Positions 30,101 through 36,800 of a stretch of DNA of 47,127 nucleotides are shown in pieces. Numbering within the stretch: position 1 is the stretch's first letter; each line of letters starts with the position of its first letter. The stretch spans positions 1 through 47,127 of the forward strand of contig JBCCWS010000046.1 in NCBI GenBank assembly GCA_039193195.1. Reading direction: 5' to 3'. A program made the translations under genes and the position numbers. The stretch is from Pseudomonadota bacterium. Its GTDB lineage: Bacteria > Pseudomonadota > Gammaproteobacteria > Steroidobacterales > JBCBZW01. The notes beneath the pieces are model-generated. The model was not told the origin of the DNA, searched no databases, and saw nothing but the letters and a program-made list of their open reading frames with translations.

Positions 30101-31049
30101 ACTCTTCGTGCTTGCGATTGGCAGTGGCGACGCCGAGGACGATGTCGTACTGTCCGGATAGGCGCGCCAGGAGCACGTAAAAGCTGCTAAGCATGGTCAT
30201 AAAGAACGTGGCGCCGTGGGTCTTGCCAAGGTTCTCGAGCCTGCCTGCAAGAGTCTTCGTCACCGCCAGCTCGTAGGTCGCACCGGCGGTGGAAGAGCGC
30301 TTCTCGCGCGAGTAGTCCGCTGGCAGCGTGAGGGCAACGGGTGCACCGTCAAGTCGACTCAGCCAGTAGTCAATCTGCTGCTGCTTCTGCTGCTCCGTGA
30401 GCGCCGTCCGCTCGCCCTTGACGAAGTCCCTGTATCTGTATTTCAACGGCTCGAAGGGCACGCAGCTTCCTTCGGCATGCCTCACGTAGCGGTCCGCGAA
30501 ATCTCGCAGGAACACCCCAGTGGACCAACCATCGAAGATCACGTGATGGACGGTCAGCATCAGCACGCTCAACGCATCGTGCACATGCACCAACTCCACG
30601 CGAAACAGGGGCCCGTTCTTGAGATCGAAGGGCTGCCGGGCTCGCTGATCGCTGTAGTTGAGTACCTCATCCCTCCAGTCCGCCCCTTCCGGTACCTTCA
30701 GGGTCGTCACCTTGATGGCAACCTTCTGCTTGTCCTTGACTTTCTGCAGCACCTCGCCGCCACTGCTGACAATCTGCGTGCGCAACACTTCCTGTCGATC
30801 GACTATGTCCTGGATACTCTTCCGGACCGCGCCCTCATCCACCTGCAAATGGATGATGTAGTTCAGCGGGATATTGAAGGCTGTATTGGTGACGTCTAAT
30901 GACTGCTGAAACCACAGCGATCGCTGCTCGTCGGATAGTGGGTAGAGGGCCTTCTCCACCGACTTGGCCTTGAGGAGCGTGGCAAGCGCTTTGCGTTTTT
31001 GCTCGGGTGTCATTTCACTCACCCGGCCAAGTGCCCCTACTTCACCCAT
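21132..31049 (-). CDS. NRPS, C-A-T-C-A-T-C-A-T (modules 1 to 3)
   Basis: 3305 residues from ATG 31049. Order: C1 (VHHVIFDGWS near 167), A1 (YTSGTTGQPKG near 655), T1 (FFRLGGHSLL near 1050), C2 (HHIAADG near 1251), A2 (YTSGSTGAPKG near 1735), T2 (FFMLGGHSLL near 2131), C3 (HHIAVDGWS near 2337), A3 (YTSGSTGTPKA near 2810) and T3 (FFALGGHSLL near 3212), then a charged tail. All three C domains keep HHxxxDG. Codes by eye: A1 DTENVGTVSK, A2 DAEDIGAITK, A3 DLFNNALTYK. The last is the canonical Ala code. Glu at position 239 in A1 and Glu plus Asp (239, 278) in A2 suggest basic side chains such as Lys, Orn or Dab, with low certainty. No upstream NRPS exists, so C1 should condense the PKS-bound acyl chain with residue 1. 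The start at 31049 is preferred over 31061 because TGGAGG lies just upstream of it. Confidence 0.94.
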   Translation of the reverse strand: MGEVGALGRVSEMTPEQKRKALATLLKAKSVEKALYPLSDEQRSLWFQQSLDVTNTAFNIPLNYIIHLQVDEGAVRKSIQDIVDRQEVLRTQIVSSGGEVLQKVKDKQKVAIKVTTLKVPEGADWRDEVLNYSDQRARQPFDLKNGPLFRVELVHVHDALSVLMLTVHHVIFDGWSTGVFLRDFADRYVRHAEGSCVPFEPLKYRYRDFVKGERTALTEQQKQQQIDYWLSRLDGAPVALTLPADYSREKRSSTAGATYELAVTKTLAGRLENLGKTHGATFFMTMLSSFYVLLARLSGQYDIVLGVATANRKHEESWSLLGQFSKVLPMRARFDQRGSFVSVLKQVTRECFTDLENDGVSITSIVEAVNPERDPSMNALFQAGFDFQNTPWPSDKVKQSVSLLNGDNSSAKIDLNLAVTKIDNKLLLTFEYCAGLFNPSTIESFATAYQHLLEQIVVRPDLPVDELPLLGIARREQISAVSDGPPISNLQQRPLVDIITRRAKDYPERTALVDAASSASLTYAQLCQRAHGLAVELERQGVQPHERVGLFFEQSMEYVVSVLAVWIAGASYVPLDRKLPASRVKFILDDAAIETILSCQQGQRLWKQEALPGRVLCVGDPSPSDHTGGAEAAAPVGPAKASVTLQDTAYTIYTSGTTGQPKGVVVSHGAISHYAQGAAQTFGFTPQDRVLQFASVSFDTSCEEIFPCLLSGAALVVRDQAMVSTVSTFLTRVAELSLTAINLPTAYWGEVVSSLEEDEQLALPSAVRLVVIGGEAAPLPLVKAWLRRFKSSVRLLNTYGPTETTVSVTTSELSALGVELDALHQVPIGWPNPGVRVAVVDEHYELQPLGVVGELVVSGPTLAEGYRDSPALTREKFVVAPSASNAPVFYRTGDYGRLRADLGIEYKGRIDGQVKLRGYRIETREIEAVLLRHAQVRKACVLLRDDLEIEQLVAYVAVRKSARVDGFELVNWIGQHCPAYMVPSQCVVIDEMPLNTSGKVDVQKLYAQPLQQLEGEVGAQPSTATEEILAGIWCGLLDQRCLDVHADFFRLGGHSLLITKMLSRIAKALGVELPLASVFQAPTIASLSRLIDDARASACGEPTVSLPILKREDQSARAPLSFAQRRLWFIDRLRGESLQYQIPQAFTLSGPFDEEVAESCFRHIVERHEILRSRIIDDGSSGECYQEVRPGDGFRLHRVDLQHLAGDALEARVGEIVADNASRPFRLSDEAPFRVSALRLAQDQVVLVSNIHHIAADGMSLDILWSEFVEAYEAYRRDGAMALPLPEVQYADYSYWQHRMLDEDTATVQLAYWERQLDELPQVHGLPLDRPRPDVQTVNGANLEVVVDAQTCEKLRTLAVDKSVTLYMLLYGAFSLLLARYANDGDVVLGTPVANRNSKELEKLIGLFVNTLVLRLSCNGDSTLEDFLRSVRETVLDAQSHQDVPFERVVEHLNPRRSAQYSPLCQIMFGLNVQQQSIGKFADIDVSPYEGVGEKGATAQFDLSLDAKDDGQLLRLSFEYNSDLFDQSTVAAMARHYLNILKAMLENPQTLADIQMIDDQERQEILSHLTGPAVPEPQAVPRQFAAVASRQLDKPALVEGRRSITYGELSHRATSLAVQLRRIGVDVGDVVAVTASPSIDWAVAVLGIFNSGATYLPIASDLPAARIEQMLRDAGAQLLLLGDDDGEISTKLAIGRETVASLCEAGAGARESSETVEFAAPKLSDNAYILYTSGSTGAPKGVVVDHRALAMHIDGCISRYGIKEVDRTLAFSSISFDASLEQLIGTLLGGATGVIYDKARLTQGARDVLEFLQSEQVTVADLPPAVLHQAVREDAGSDAAAHQLVADSSLRMVIVGGEAIPPALAAYWKTHRFECQLVNAYGPTEGVITAVSGTLDGEVTLGQVMPGRYGLILNQDGQLLPFGAVGQLYLGGACVAKGYLNKPELTDERFVRNPLCPGSADTVYATGDRVKLTRDGKLHFLGRADEQVQLNGIRIEPGEIEHCLLQAPEVTGVAVVVGDFSRGLAPDHQRRELIAFIAGDALSEIGDLKKHFHARIEGSLPSYMMPTHWVALDRVPLLASGKVDRSRLPFERIDTSRTEWVAPRSDVEKRLAELWARILGQDVGSIGLDCDFFMLGGHSLLSMRLVGEVRGEFDVDFQVVDVFRHSTLGAMAHALGSRRGERRAPLLQVRDRSESVPLPLSFTQLRLWFVDQLEEDSTKYNMPAAFRITGSLNIAAAQGAFRRMVDRHEVLRTTYQRVDKPQSAVPGELVEQRIEDARVFSLAITDLSSTPEPLQRDALQQRVNEQWEQRFDLQGQLPIVAEVVVLGDRDYALLVNMHHIAVDGWSWSIVQQEFASEYNAQVRGTVSGIQTPVIQYADFALWQRDWMASGSLQAQSRYWEQQLADLPTVHNLPLDRPRSELREFCGASHRVSLDPELTASVHAYARAHQLTPFMLIHAAFSLVLSKYSGEREVVVGTPVANRAHRELDALIGCFVNMLVLRVHIDPDARIVDYLEQVKHLNIEALDNQELPFELLVEKLNPKRGTQLTPLFQILINMEIAGDSPGPSLDGLEFSPIESETTKTKYDLSLNIVDGHGLTFDFEYLAEIFDAQTITRMGAHLCALLRELVEADHEELSSLTMLAPAEEHALTAQLNPAAGAYTSTHTLVSLFDRQAELSPNDVAVRDAKSELTYLRLQRRADLLAAALRDRGLQHGDRVAVLLSRDSNMLACLLGILKCGAVYVPLSLDATRSRIEMVLEDSDARFVVFSQELASSVEGAAQRKALCLEELLDSRTPAAPTQYCSSPDDLAYFIYTSGSTGTPKAVAITHGNAAAMIAWAGETYSAQELSGVLASTQLTFDLSVFELFVPISHGGATRIVDSPLALMTGTWNDLSLINTVPSVGRALVERQAVPTSVSTVNLAGEPLPRKLLGDLLAVEGVTRVCNLYGPSEDTTYSTHASFTEAVEGTVPIGRPVKFSQAYVVDVFNQLAPPGASGELLLAGAGLAQGYFNRRQLTREKFVHLPVGRLPVQRLYRTGDRVRWNRDGQLEYLGRFDDQIKFNGFRIEVGEIQSHLEQVDWIDTVVVQKVRLGEVSGVAGEKEEGGEEEAQYALVAYVKVIDLALRDASELCDQLKGYLSERLPSYMLPNRIVLLTEFPLTANGKIDRSALPLPLIEGNEGQLAPRTAAERFVLKVWQSVLGTSRPIGVMDDFFALGGHSLLAVSVISSLMEKLQIDVPLAAVFAHPTIGGLTVALAEAAGGVERLTLMVETYERIAALSADEIAQELTARRHEDAVLVTAGGDTHGA
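21150..21155 (-). promoter_or_regulatory. Strong ribosome binding site inside the upstream NRPS gene
   Basis: GGAGGT on the minus strand, 7-8 bases before ATG 21142 and inside the last codons of the three-module NRPS. It sets the start of the second NRPS and shows coupling of the overlapping genes. Confidence 0.8.
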
Positions 31050-31054
31050 GACAA

Positions 31055-31060
31055 CCTCCA
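31055..31060 (-). promoter_or_regulatory. Ribosome binding site of the first NRPS
   Basis: TGGAGG on the minus strand, 5 bases before ATG 31049. It rules against the alternative start at 31061, which would place the site inside the coding sequence. Confidence 0.8.
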
Positions 31061-31083
31061 CTCGTTGCCGCCCACTGGAACGT

Positions 31084-31857
31084 TCAATACGCTATCCCGC
31101 CAAGCGCTCGATTAAGCGATCCCAAGAGTTGATCGCGATGGGTACGTAGGAAGAAGTGATCACCCTCCACCATGTTCAAGCGGAACGAAACCGCGGAAAA
31201 ATTCCTCCAGGCTTCCAGCCGCTCCTTATCTACCCGCGCATCCCGCTCCCCACCGAATACGGTGATCGGAAAGCGCGCCAAGTACCCCAGGTCACAGCGG
31301 TACGTTTCACAGGCCGCAAAGTCTGCGCGCAGAATGGGAAACGCATAGCGGATCATCTCCTTGCTAGCGAGCACCTCTCGCGGCATGCCGTTCAGCCTAA
31401 TCAAGGACCGCAGGAAGTCCGCATTGCCAAGCTCGTGAATTGGGTTGAGTTCCGCCAAATGAGGCGCACGCGCAGCAGACACGAAGAGGTGTTGAGGCTC
31501 CAGCCCGTGCGTTTCGCTGAGCATGCGAGCAAGCTCGAAGCTCACCAATGCCCCCATGCTGTAGCCAAAAAACACGAAGGGCCGATCAAGCAACGGGAGA
31601 ATGTTCGGAATGATGTGCTCGACGAGCCCTTCAATGGTGTGGAATAACGGTTCCTCCGCCCTTGCCTCTCGCCCCGGGTAGGCGACGGCTATCAGCTCCG
31701 TGTTCGATGGGATCGCCCCCACCCACTGGCGAAACAACGAGGGCCCAGTACCGGCAAAGGGAAAGCAAAACAAACGTGCATCGGGCTCGTGGCACGAATT
31801 CAGGGTCATGCACCACGCCGAGTCGCTTGGCTTTCGCAGATAGGCAACTTGATTCAT
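31084..31857 (-). CDS. Type II thioesterase (GrsT/SrfAD family)
   Basis: A 257-residue alpha/beta hydrolase. The N-terminal RLFCFPFAGTGPSLFRQW block is the hallmark of external (type II) thioesterases of NRPS/PKS clusters. The triad is readable as S100 in GYSMGA, D206 in GGERDARV and H234 in EGDHFFL. Such enzymes clear mis-primed or stalled acyl groups from carrier domains and can trim starter units. Length is normal. The gene sits 34 bases before the first NRPS on the same strand and about 270 bases after the exporter. That gap is large enough for an internal promoter, but none stands out. The start at 31857 gives the usual N-terminal length, although the Shine-Dalgarno is poor. An alternative ATG at 31809 would still leave the fold intact. 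Confidence 0.93.
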   Translation of the reverse strand: MNQVAYLRKPSDSAWCMTLNSCHEPDARLFCFPFAGTGPSLFRQWVGAIPSNTELIAVAYPGREARAEEPLFHTIEGLVEHIIPNILPLLDRPFVFFGYSMGALVSFELARMLSETHGLEPQHLFVSAARAPHLAELNPIHELGNADFLRSLIRLNGMPREVLASKEMIRYAFPILRADFAACETYRCDLGYLARFPITVFGGERDARVDKERLEAWRNFSAVSFRLNMVEGDHFFLRTHRDQLLGSLNRALGGIAY

Positions 31858-32126
31858 CCGTTCATCCCAAAGTGTTCACTGGCTTGCGTCTCCATTCACC
31901 ACCTCTCTGCAGCCGTGGCGAGCCCTACCGTTGCTTAGGTGTGACCTCCATCTCTCAGGAGCCTCAAACGCCACCTCGGTCGATAAGGACCATTTCATCG
32001 GCCGAACCCGCCCCTGGCGAGGTCTGACGTGGCGTCTGACCTACCAATAGGTTTCAATCGTCTGATGAGGGCTTCGCTTGGCACCAGAGCGCGAACCCTG
32101 CTGCCCGATGCGCTAACCCCTAGCGA

Positions 32127-33857
32127 CTAACAGGGCTGCTCCGCGATCTGTCCAATCTCAACATGGGTCTGCGCAGCAGCGCGACGCTCCCGTCGACTGT
32201 CTCTCCCGCCACTCGCGGTGGAGCTGGAAGGAGACAGACTCCGGTCTTCCACGATCACACCATCCTCAAAGCGAACAATACGGTCAGCAACATCGAAGTA
32301 GTGGTTATCGTGGCTGATGACAATGACCGTCTTTCCACGGGATTTGAGGTCCGGAAGGATCTCTGAGTAAAACACTCCTCTGAATACCGGATCCTGGTCC
32401 GCCGCCCATTCATCAAAGAGGTATACATTCCTGTCCTCCAAAAACGACACGAGTAACGCCAGCCGCTTGCGCTGCCCTTGAGAGAGCTCGACGGTGGAGA
32501 ACTGGTCGCCCTCCAGCTTGACCTTGTCATCGAGCTGGAGCTCCCTGAGGTACATGGCAACCTTCTGTGCCAACCCCTTGTCGACCAGTCCGTGAAGCAC
32601 ACGGAAAAGGAAATAGTCGGAGAACACCACGGCGAAGTTCTGCCGATAGGCATCGCGATTGGCATCCGTTACTTCTTCACCGTTGAGTCGGATCTGACCG
32701 CTGTCCTGCGTATACAGCCCCGCCAGGATACGCGCAAAGCTACTCTTCCCACTACCGTTTCCACCGATGATGAACACTAGTTCGCCGGCCTGAAAATCCA
32801 CGCTGATTGGCCCAAGAGAAAATTCGATCTCCTCGTTTTCCGCGCGGTAGTGATATGCCAGGTCCCTGATCGAGAGAGACTTGAACGTGTCAACGCTTTG
32901 AACATCATCGTCCTGTACGTCCGATGTGGACGTCGCGGATAGAGACAAGCCAAGCGATTCGATCTTTTTCAGAGACACGCTTGCGCGCTGGAAGGACGGC
33001 ATGAAGTTGACGATGAAGGCAATAGGACTATTCATGAACACGGTCATCAGAACGAAGCCCGTAAGCACCTCCGCACTCTCGTTGGTAAACATCGGGATCA
33101 AGAAGAGTATGGTGCCGTACACAGCGAAGTAGAAAACCTGTCCGTATGCTGCGGCGATCGCAAATATCTTGTGCCATCGATGGGAGAGGTCCTGCATTGC
33201 CTCCGCTGTGGGTATTAAGCGCTCATTTACAAAACTGCTGCGCCGCTTGCTATTGAGCTTCAGCTCTTTATTGCCTTCGATAAGCGCCTGGTAGTAATAG
33301 ACTAGCTCATCCCACTTATCTCGCCCCTGCGCGAGTGGAGGTCGCGTCTTGGCCGTGATCAGCTCGTGCACCACTACGCCCGCCACAAAAATGGCGAGGA
33401 TGATCAGCATCAAGGGCCAAGAGAGCCATGCAAGGTAGCTAAAGCACGCGGTGATGATTGCTGCGTTGATCAGCAGCAACGGCACCTCAGCCAACGTGTC
33501 AGACACCGCAAGAATGTCCTCGGTCAAAGCTGCCATCAACTTCGAGCGGGTATGAATCTCAACGTCTCGAAGGGGAGCCTTTAAGATCTGATCGCATAGA
33601 TTTAGGCGCATCTCCTTTACGGCCTGGGTGGCGAGCCGTAGCAGCAAGAGCCTCGAGCTTAGGTTCGCCACCAGCACCGCGGCGATGGTGCCGACGAACA
33701 ACCATGCGAGACCCTCCGCAGGACTGTCCAGACCGGCGAGGCGCTGATTAACCAGGGCCACGAGCACGGCGCTGGCAGCCCCGCTGACGATGCCCGTGAG
33801 CACGGCCAGGAAGATCGTCATTGGCGAGTATCGGACCATGAACAGCAGTAGCTTCAT
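32127..33857 (-). CDS. Cyclic-peptide export ABC transporter (PvdE/SyrD-like), fused membrane and ATPase domains
   Basis: 576 residues from ATG 33857. A six-helix membrane domain covers about residues 10-290 (first helix SPMTIFLAVLTGIVSGAAS). The ATPase follows: Walker A GGNGSGKS (365-372), signature LSQGQRKR (458-465), Walker B NVYLFDE (477-483) and switch H516 in ISHD. The short linker, the LSQGQ signature and the FDEWAADQDP stretch are typical of the PvdE/SyrD peptide-exporter family, which moves pyoverdine precursors and lipopeptides such as syringomycin across the inner membrane. A ~35-residue Ser/Arg-rich tail after the ATPase is unusual. The start is fixed by AGGAGG 8 bases upstream. 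A longer open frame to 33941 runs into the PKS gene and is not credible. The gene follows the PKS by 28 bases, so it is co-transcribed and very likely exports the lipopeptide to the periplasm. Confidence 0.93.
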   Translation of the reverse strand: MKLLLFMVRYSPMTIFLAVLTGIVSGAASAVLVALVNQRLAGLDSPAEGLAWLFVGTIAAVLVANLSSRLLLLRLATQAVKEMRLNLCDQILKAPLRDVEIHTRSKLMAALTEDILAVSDTLAEVPLLLINAAIITACFSYLAWLSWPLMLIILAIFVAGVVVHELITAKTRPPLAQGRDKWDELVYYYQALIEGNKELKLNSKRRSSFVNERLIPTAEAMQDLSHRWHKIFAIAAAYGQVFYFAVYGTILFLIPMFTNESAEVLTGFVLMTVFMNSPIAFIVNFMPSFQRASVSLKKIESLGLSLSATSTSDVQDDDVQSVDTFKSLSIRDLAYHYRAENEEIEFSLGPISVDFQAGELVFIIGGNGSGKSSFARILAGLYTQDSGQIRLNGEEVTDANRDAYRQNFAVVFSDYFLFRVLHGLVDKGLAQKVAMYLRELQLDDKVKLEGDQFSTVELSQGQRKRLALLVSFLEDRNVYLFDEWAADQDPVFRGVFYSEILPDLKSRGKTVIVISHDNHYFDVADRIVRFEDGVIVEDRSLSPSSSTASGGRDSRRERRAAAQTHVEIGQIAEQPC

Positions 33858-33865
33858 GCGAAGTA

Positions 33866-33871
33866 CCTCCT
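33866..33871 (-). promoter_or_regulatory. Ribosome binding site of the peptide exporter
   Basis: A perfect AGGAGG on the minus strand, 8 bases before ATG 33857, in the 28-base gap after the PKS stop. It sets the start of the exporter. Confidence 0.85.
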
Positions 33872-33885
33872 TTGGCTTAGGGCGC

Positions 33886-36800
33886 TCATACGCTGCCCGC
33901 CGGTTCCTTGTCGTCCTCAATGGCGCAAAGCAGCTCCTCAACTTCCTCGTTGCTCATCTCATCGATATTGACTAGGAGCTTTTGCGCGTAGTCGTCGGCC
34001 GCTTCGGTCTCTGGATCTGCTGAGGTCTCCGACGCCTCGTCGCTAGCCGATCCCGTGTGCAGCAGCTGATCTCGATAGTCCCTAGCAAGGTCCCGTATGC
34101 TCCTCCCCTTGAGCAACGCAAGGGTGTTCACCGTGACATCGATCATGCTCTCGATGCGGTTCTTCAGTTCCAGGGCGACGATGGAATCCAGGCCAACGGC
34201 GCTCAAGGGCACGTCGACATCCAGGTTCTCCGCATCGAGCTGGAGGGACTGACAGACGGCGCGATGCAGTGTCGTGCGTACCTCCCTTAGCTGCGACTCG
34301 GCATCGAGAGAGGCGATGTGATCGGCCGTAAGCTGACTGCGACCAGCCTGACCGACGTCCTGGTTCTTCGGCACCAGGTCAGCCACGAAGGGAGCGCGGC
34401 CTGCGGCGGGGAAGGCGCGACTCCACAGCACCCAGTTCATGGCGATAGCACCGATGGCTCCCTGCTGCCGGGAGATGATCAGCGCTTCCAGTAGGTCCAT
34501 GCACTTCTCGGCCGGGAGCATGCCCATGCCACGCTCCTCCAGGCGAGCCTGGTTGTGGGCATCGGCCGCCATCCCGATATCCGCCCAAGGTCCCCAATGG
34601 ATACTCAGCCCCGCCAAGCCCAGGCGCTTGCGGTGTTCAGCCAATCCGTCGAGGAACCCATTAGCGGCGGCGTAATTGCCCTGGCCCGCAGAGCCGATCA
34701 GCGATGCCAAGGAGGAGAACATGACAAAGAAATCAAGCTCCTCAGCGCACGTTTGCTCGTGTAGGTGCCAGGCGCCATCCACCTTGGCTGGCATCACCGC
34801 ACGAATGCACTGCTCGTCCTGATTGACCAGCAGGGCATTCTCCAAAATCCCCGCGGCGTGAATCAGGCCACGCAGGGTTGGCATTGACGCACGTATCCGC
34901 TGAAGCATTTCTTGCACGTCCGTTGTCTGCGCCATATCAACGGACATGGCGACACACTCCACTCCCTGTTCACGAAGTCTTGCAATAACCTCCTGGGCTT
35001 GGGGCGAAGGCTCTCGGCGTCCAACCAACACGATGTGGCGCGCCCCGCTCTGGGCCATACGCTCGGCAATAGCCAAGCCCAGTGCGCCTAGACCGCCAGT
35101 AATGAGATAGGTAGCGTTGTCGTGAAAGGCCGTAGCGATGTCAGTGCCACTCTTGGAGGTCTCTGGCAAATCGATCACGATGGCCTGACTGCCGGCGGGC
35201 GCCGCGTCGGGCCAGTCCTGCAGGGCGATCACGGTACTCGCCAAAGGCCGGAACGTGCCGTCCGCCAGGTACCTCACCACATCGTTGAGCAGGGCGCCCA
35301 GGACTTGCTTGCCCGTCTCGATCAGATGGCCCTCGTCGACCACGAACAGGCCGATGTTGCCCGTTCGCAAGCCCGTCTGATTGCCGCCAGAATCGGTTAG
35401 ATCGAGACAGCGACCGAAGCCGCTGAAGGAAGGCCGGAAGTGGCCAAGGTCAAAGCCCGCACAGCAGTTCACCATGACATCCATACCGCCGACGGACATG
35501 TGCTCGCACAGGGACTGGAACAGTGAAGGTTTCGCCGATGGGAATACCGCGCGAACACCCAGCTCCCGCACAGCCCGCTCAGACTGGGCCGAAAGCACCG
35601 ACGCCCCCACGTCTGCACCGAGCCAAACGGCTACCTGAGCCGCGGCGAAACCGCGCGCCGTATCGGCACCGTGGATGAACACCCGCTCGCCTGCCTTGAG
35701 GGATACCAGATCCTTAAGGCCGAAAAGCGCGCTCACATAGGGCCTGCAGCTTGCGGCTGCCACCTCATCGCCAAGACTCTGCGGCAACACCGCGGCTTGC
35801 CCTGCGGGTAACGTGATGTAGCTTGCGAGGCAGTGCGTGCCCAGGACAGCAACCTGATCTCCGACGCGTAGATCGTCGACGCCAAGACCGGTGCGCACCA
35901 CTCGTCCAACGGCCTGCTGGCCGGAGACACCTTGTTCGCGCGAGTCAATGGCAGACGATTCGCCACTGCCTGCCTCGACGCCCACCTTCGCCACCTCGAT
36001 TTCGATTTCGCCCGCTCGCAGGGAGCGACGTTCCGGTGGCACCCACTCGGCGGTGCCCTGGTCGGCAATCGCCTCGACGGCCCCCCCGACTGGTGCGGCC
36101 TCTTGCTCATCGCTGCCCTGCGGGCGTTCAGCAGCATCATGGTGAAACACCAGTCGGGCGAGGTAGCGTTGCTCCTCCCGCAAGGCGATTTGCGTTTCCC
36201 CACCATCAACCCAGATTTCCTCAACCAGCGCTTCCAGCTCACCAGCGGTGGGTGGGCTACTCAGATCGACGCGACTGCAACTCAGCTCAGGATGCTCCAT
36301 GGCTATTGTTTTGCCGAGCCCCCAAACGGGTGCTTGCGCCACCTCCAATCCCGAGGTCTCCCCAGAGAGTGCCTGGGACCCGGCGGTGATCAGCCACAGG
36401 CGCGGCGAGACACTCAAGCGTGATGAGGCAATTCCCTGGATCAGGTGAATCGTACTGACTACTCCAAGACCAACGCTGTGCTCGAGAGTCTTCACCGTCG
36501 TGGAATCGTCGAGCGGCGCAACGTCGAGGTTCCAAAGATGGATAACGCCATTGCAGCCCGTGCTCCGCCCCTGCGGGAACACCGTGTCAAAGACTCTCTG
36601 AATGTCATCCAGCGACGTAGTGGACACGCGGAACTCGCGCTCATCCACTTGGGCGAACCCGTCGCCCTTGCGCACGACAACGCAGCGGTGCCCCCTGTCC
36701 TCTATTGACTGCTGTAGCTGGCGACCCACGCCCGCCTCGTCGGAGAAGATCAGCCATGGCGAAGCTGGATCAAAGCTCCCTCCCCCGGTGGCAGTGACCT

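Noticed and set aside
31858-32126. Possible internal promoter in the 269-base gap between exporter and type II thioesterase
   Set aside because: The gap is large for this operon, but I see no convincing -35/-10 pair or terminator.
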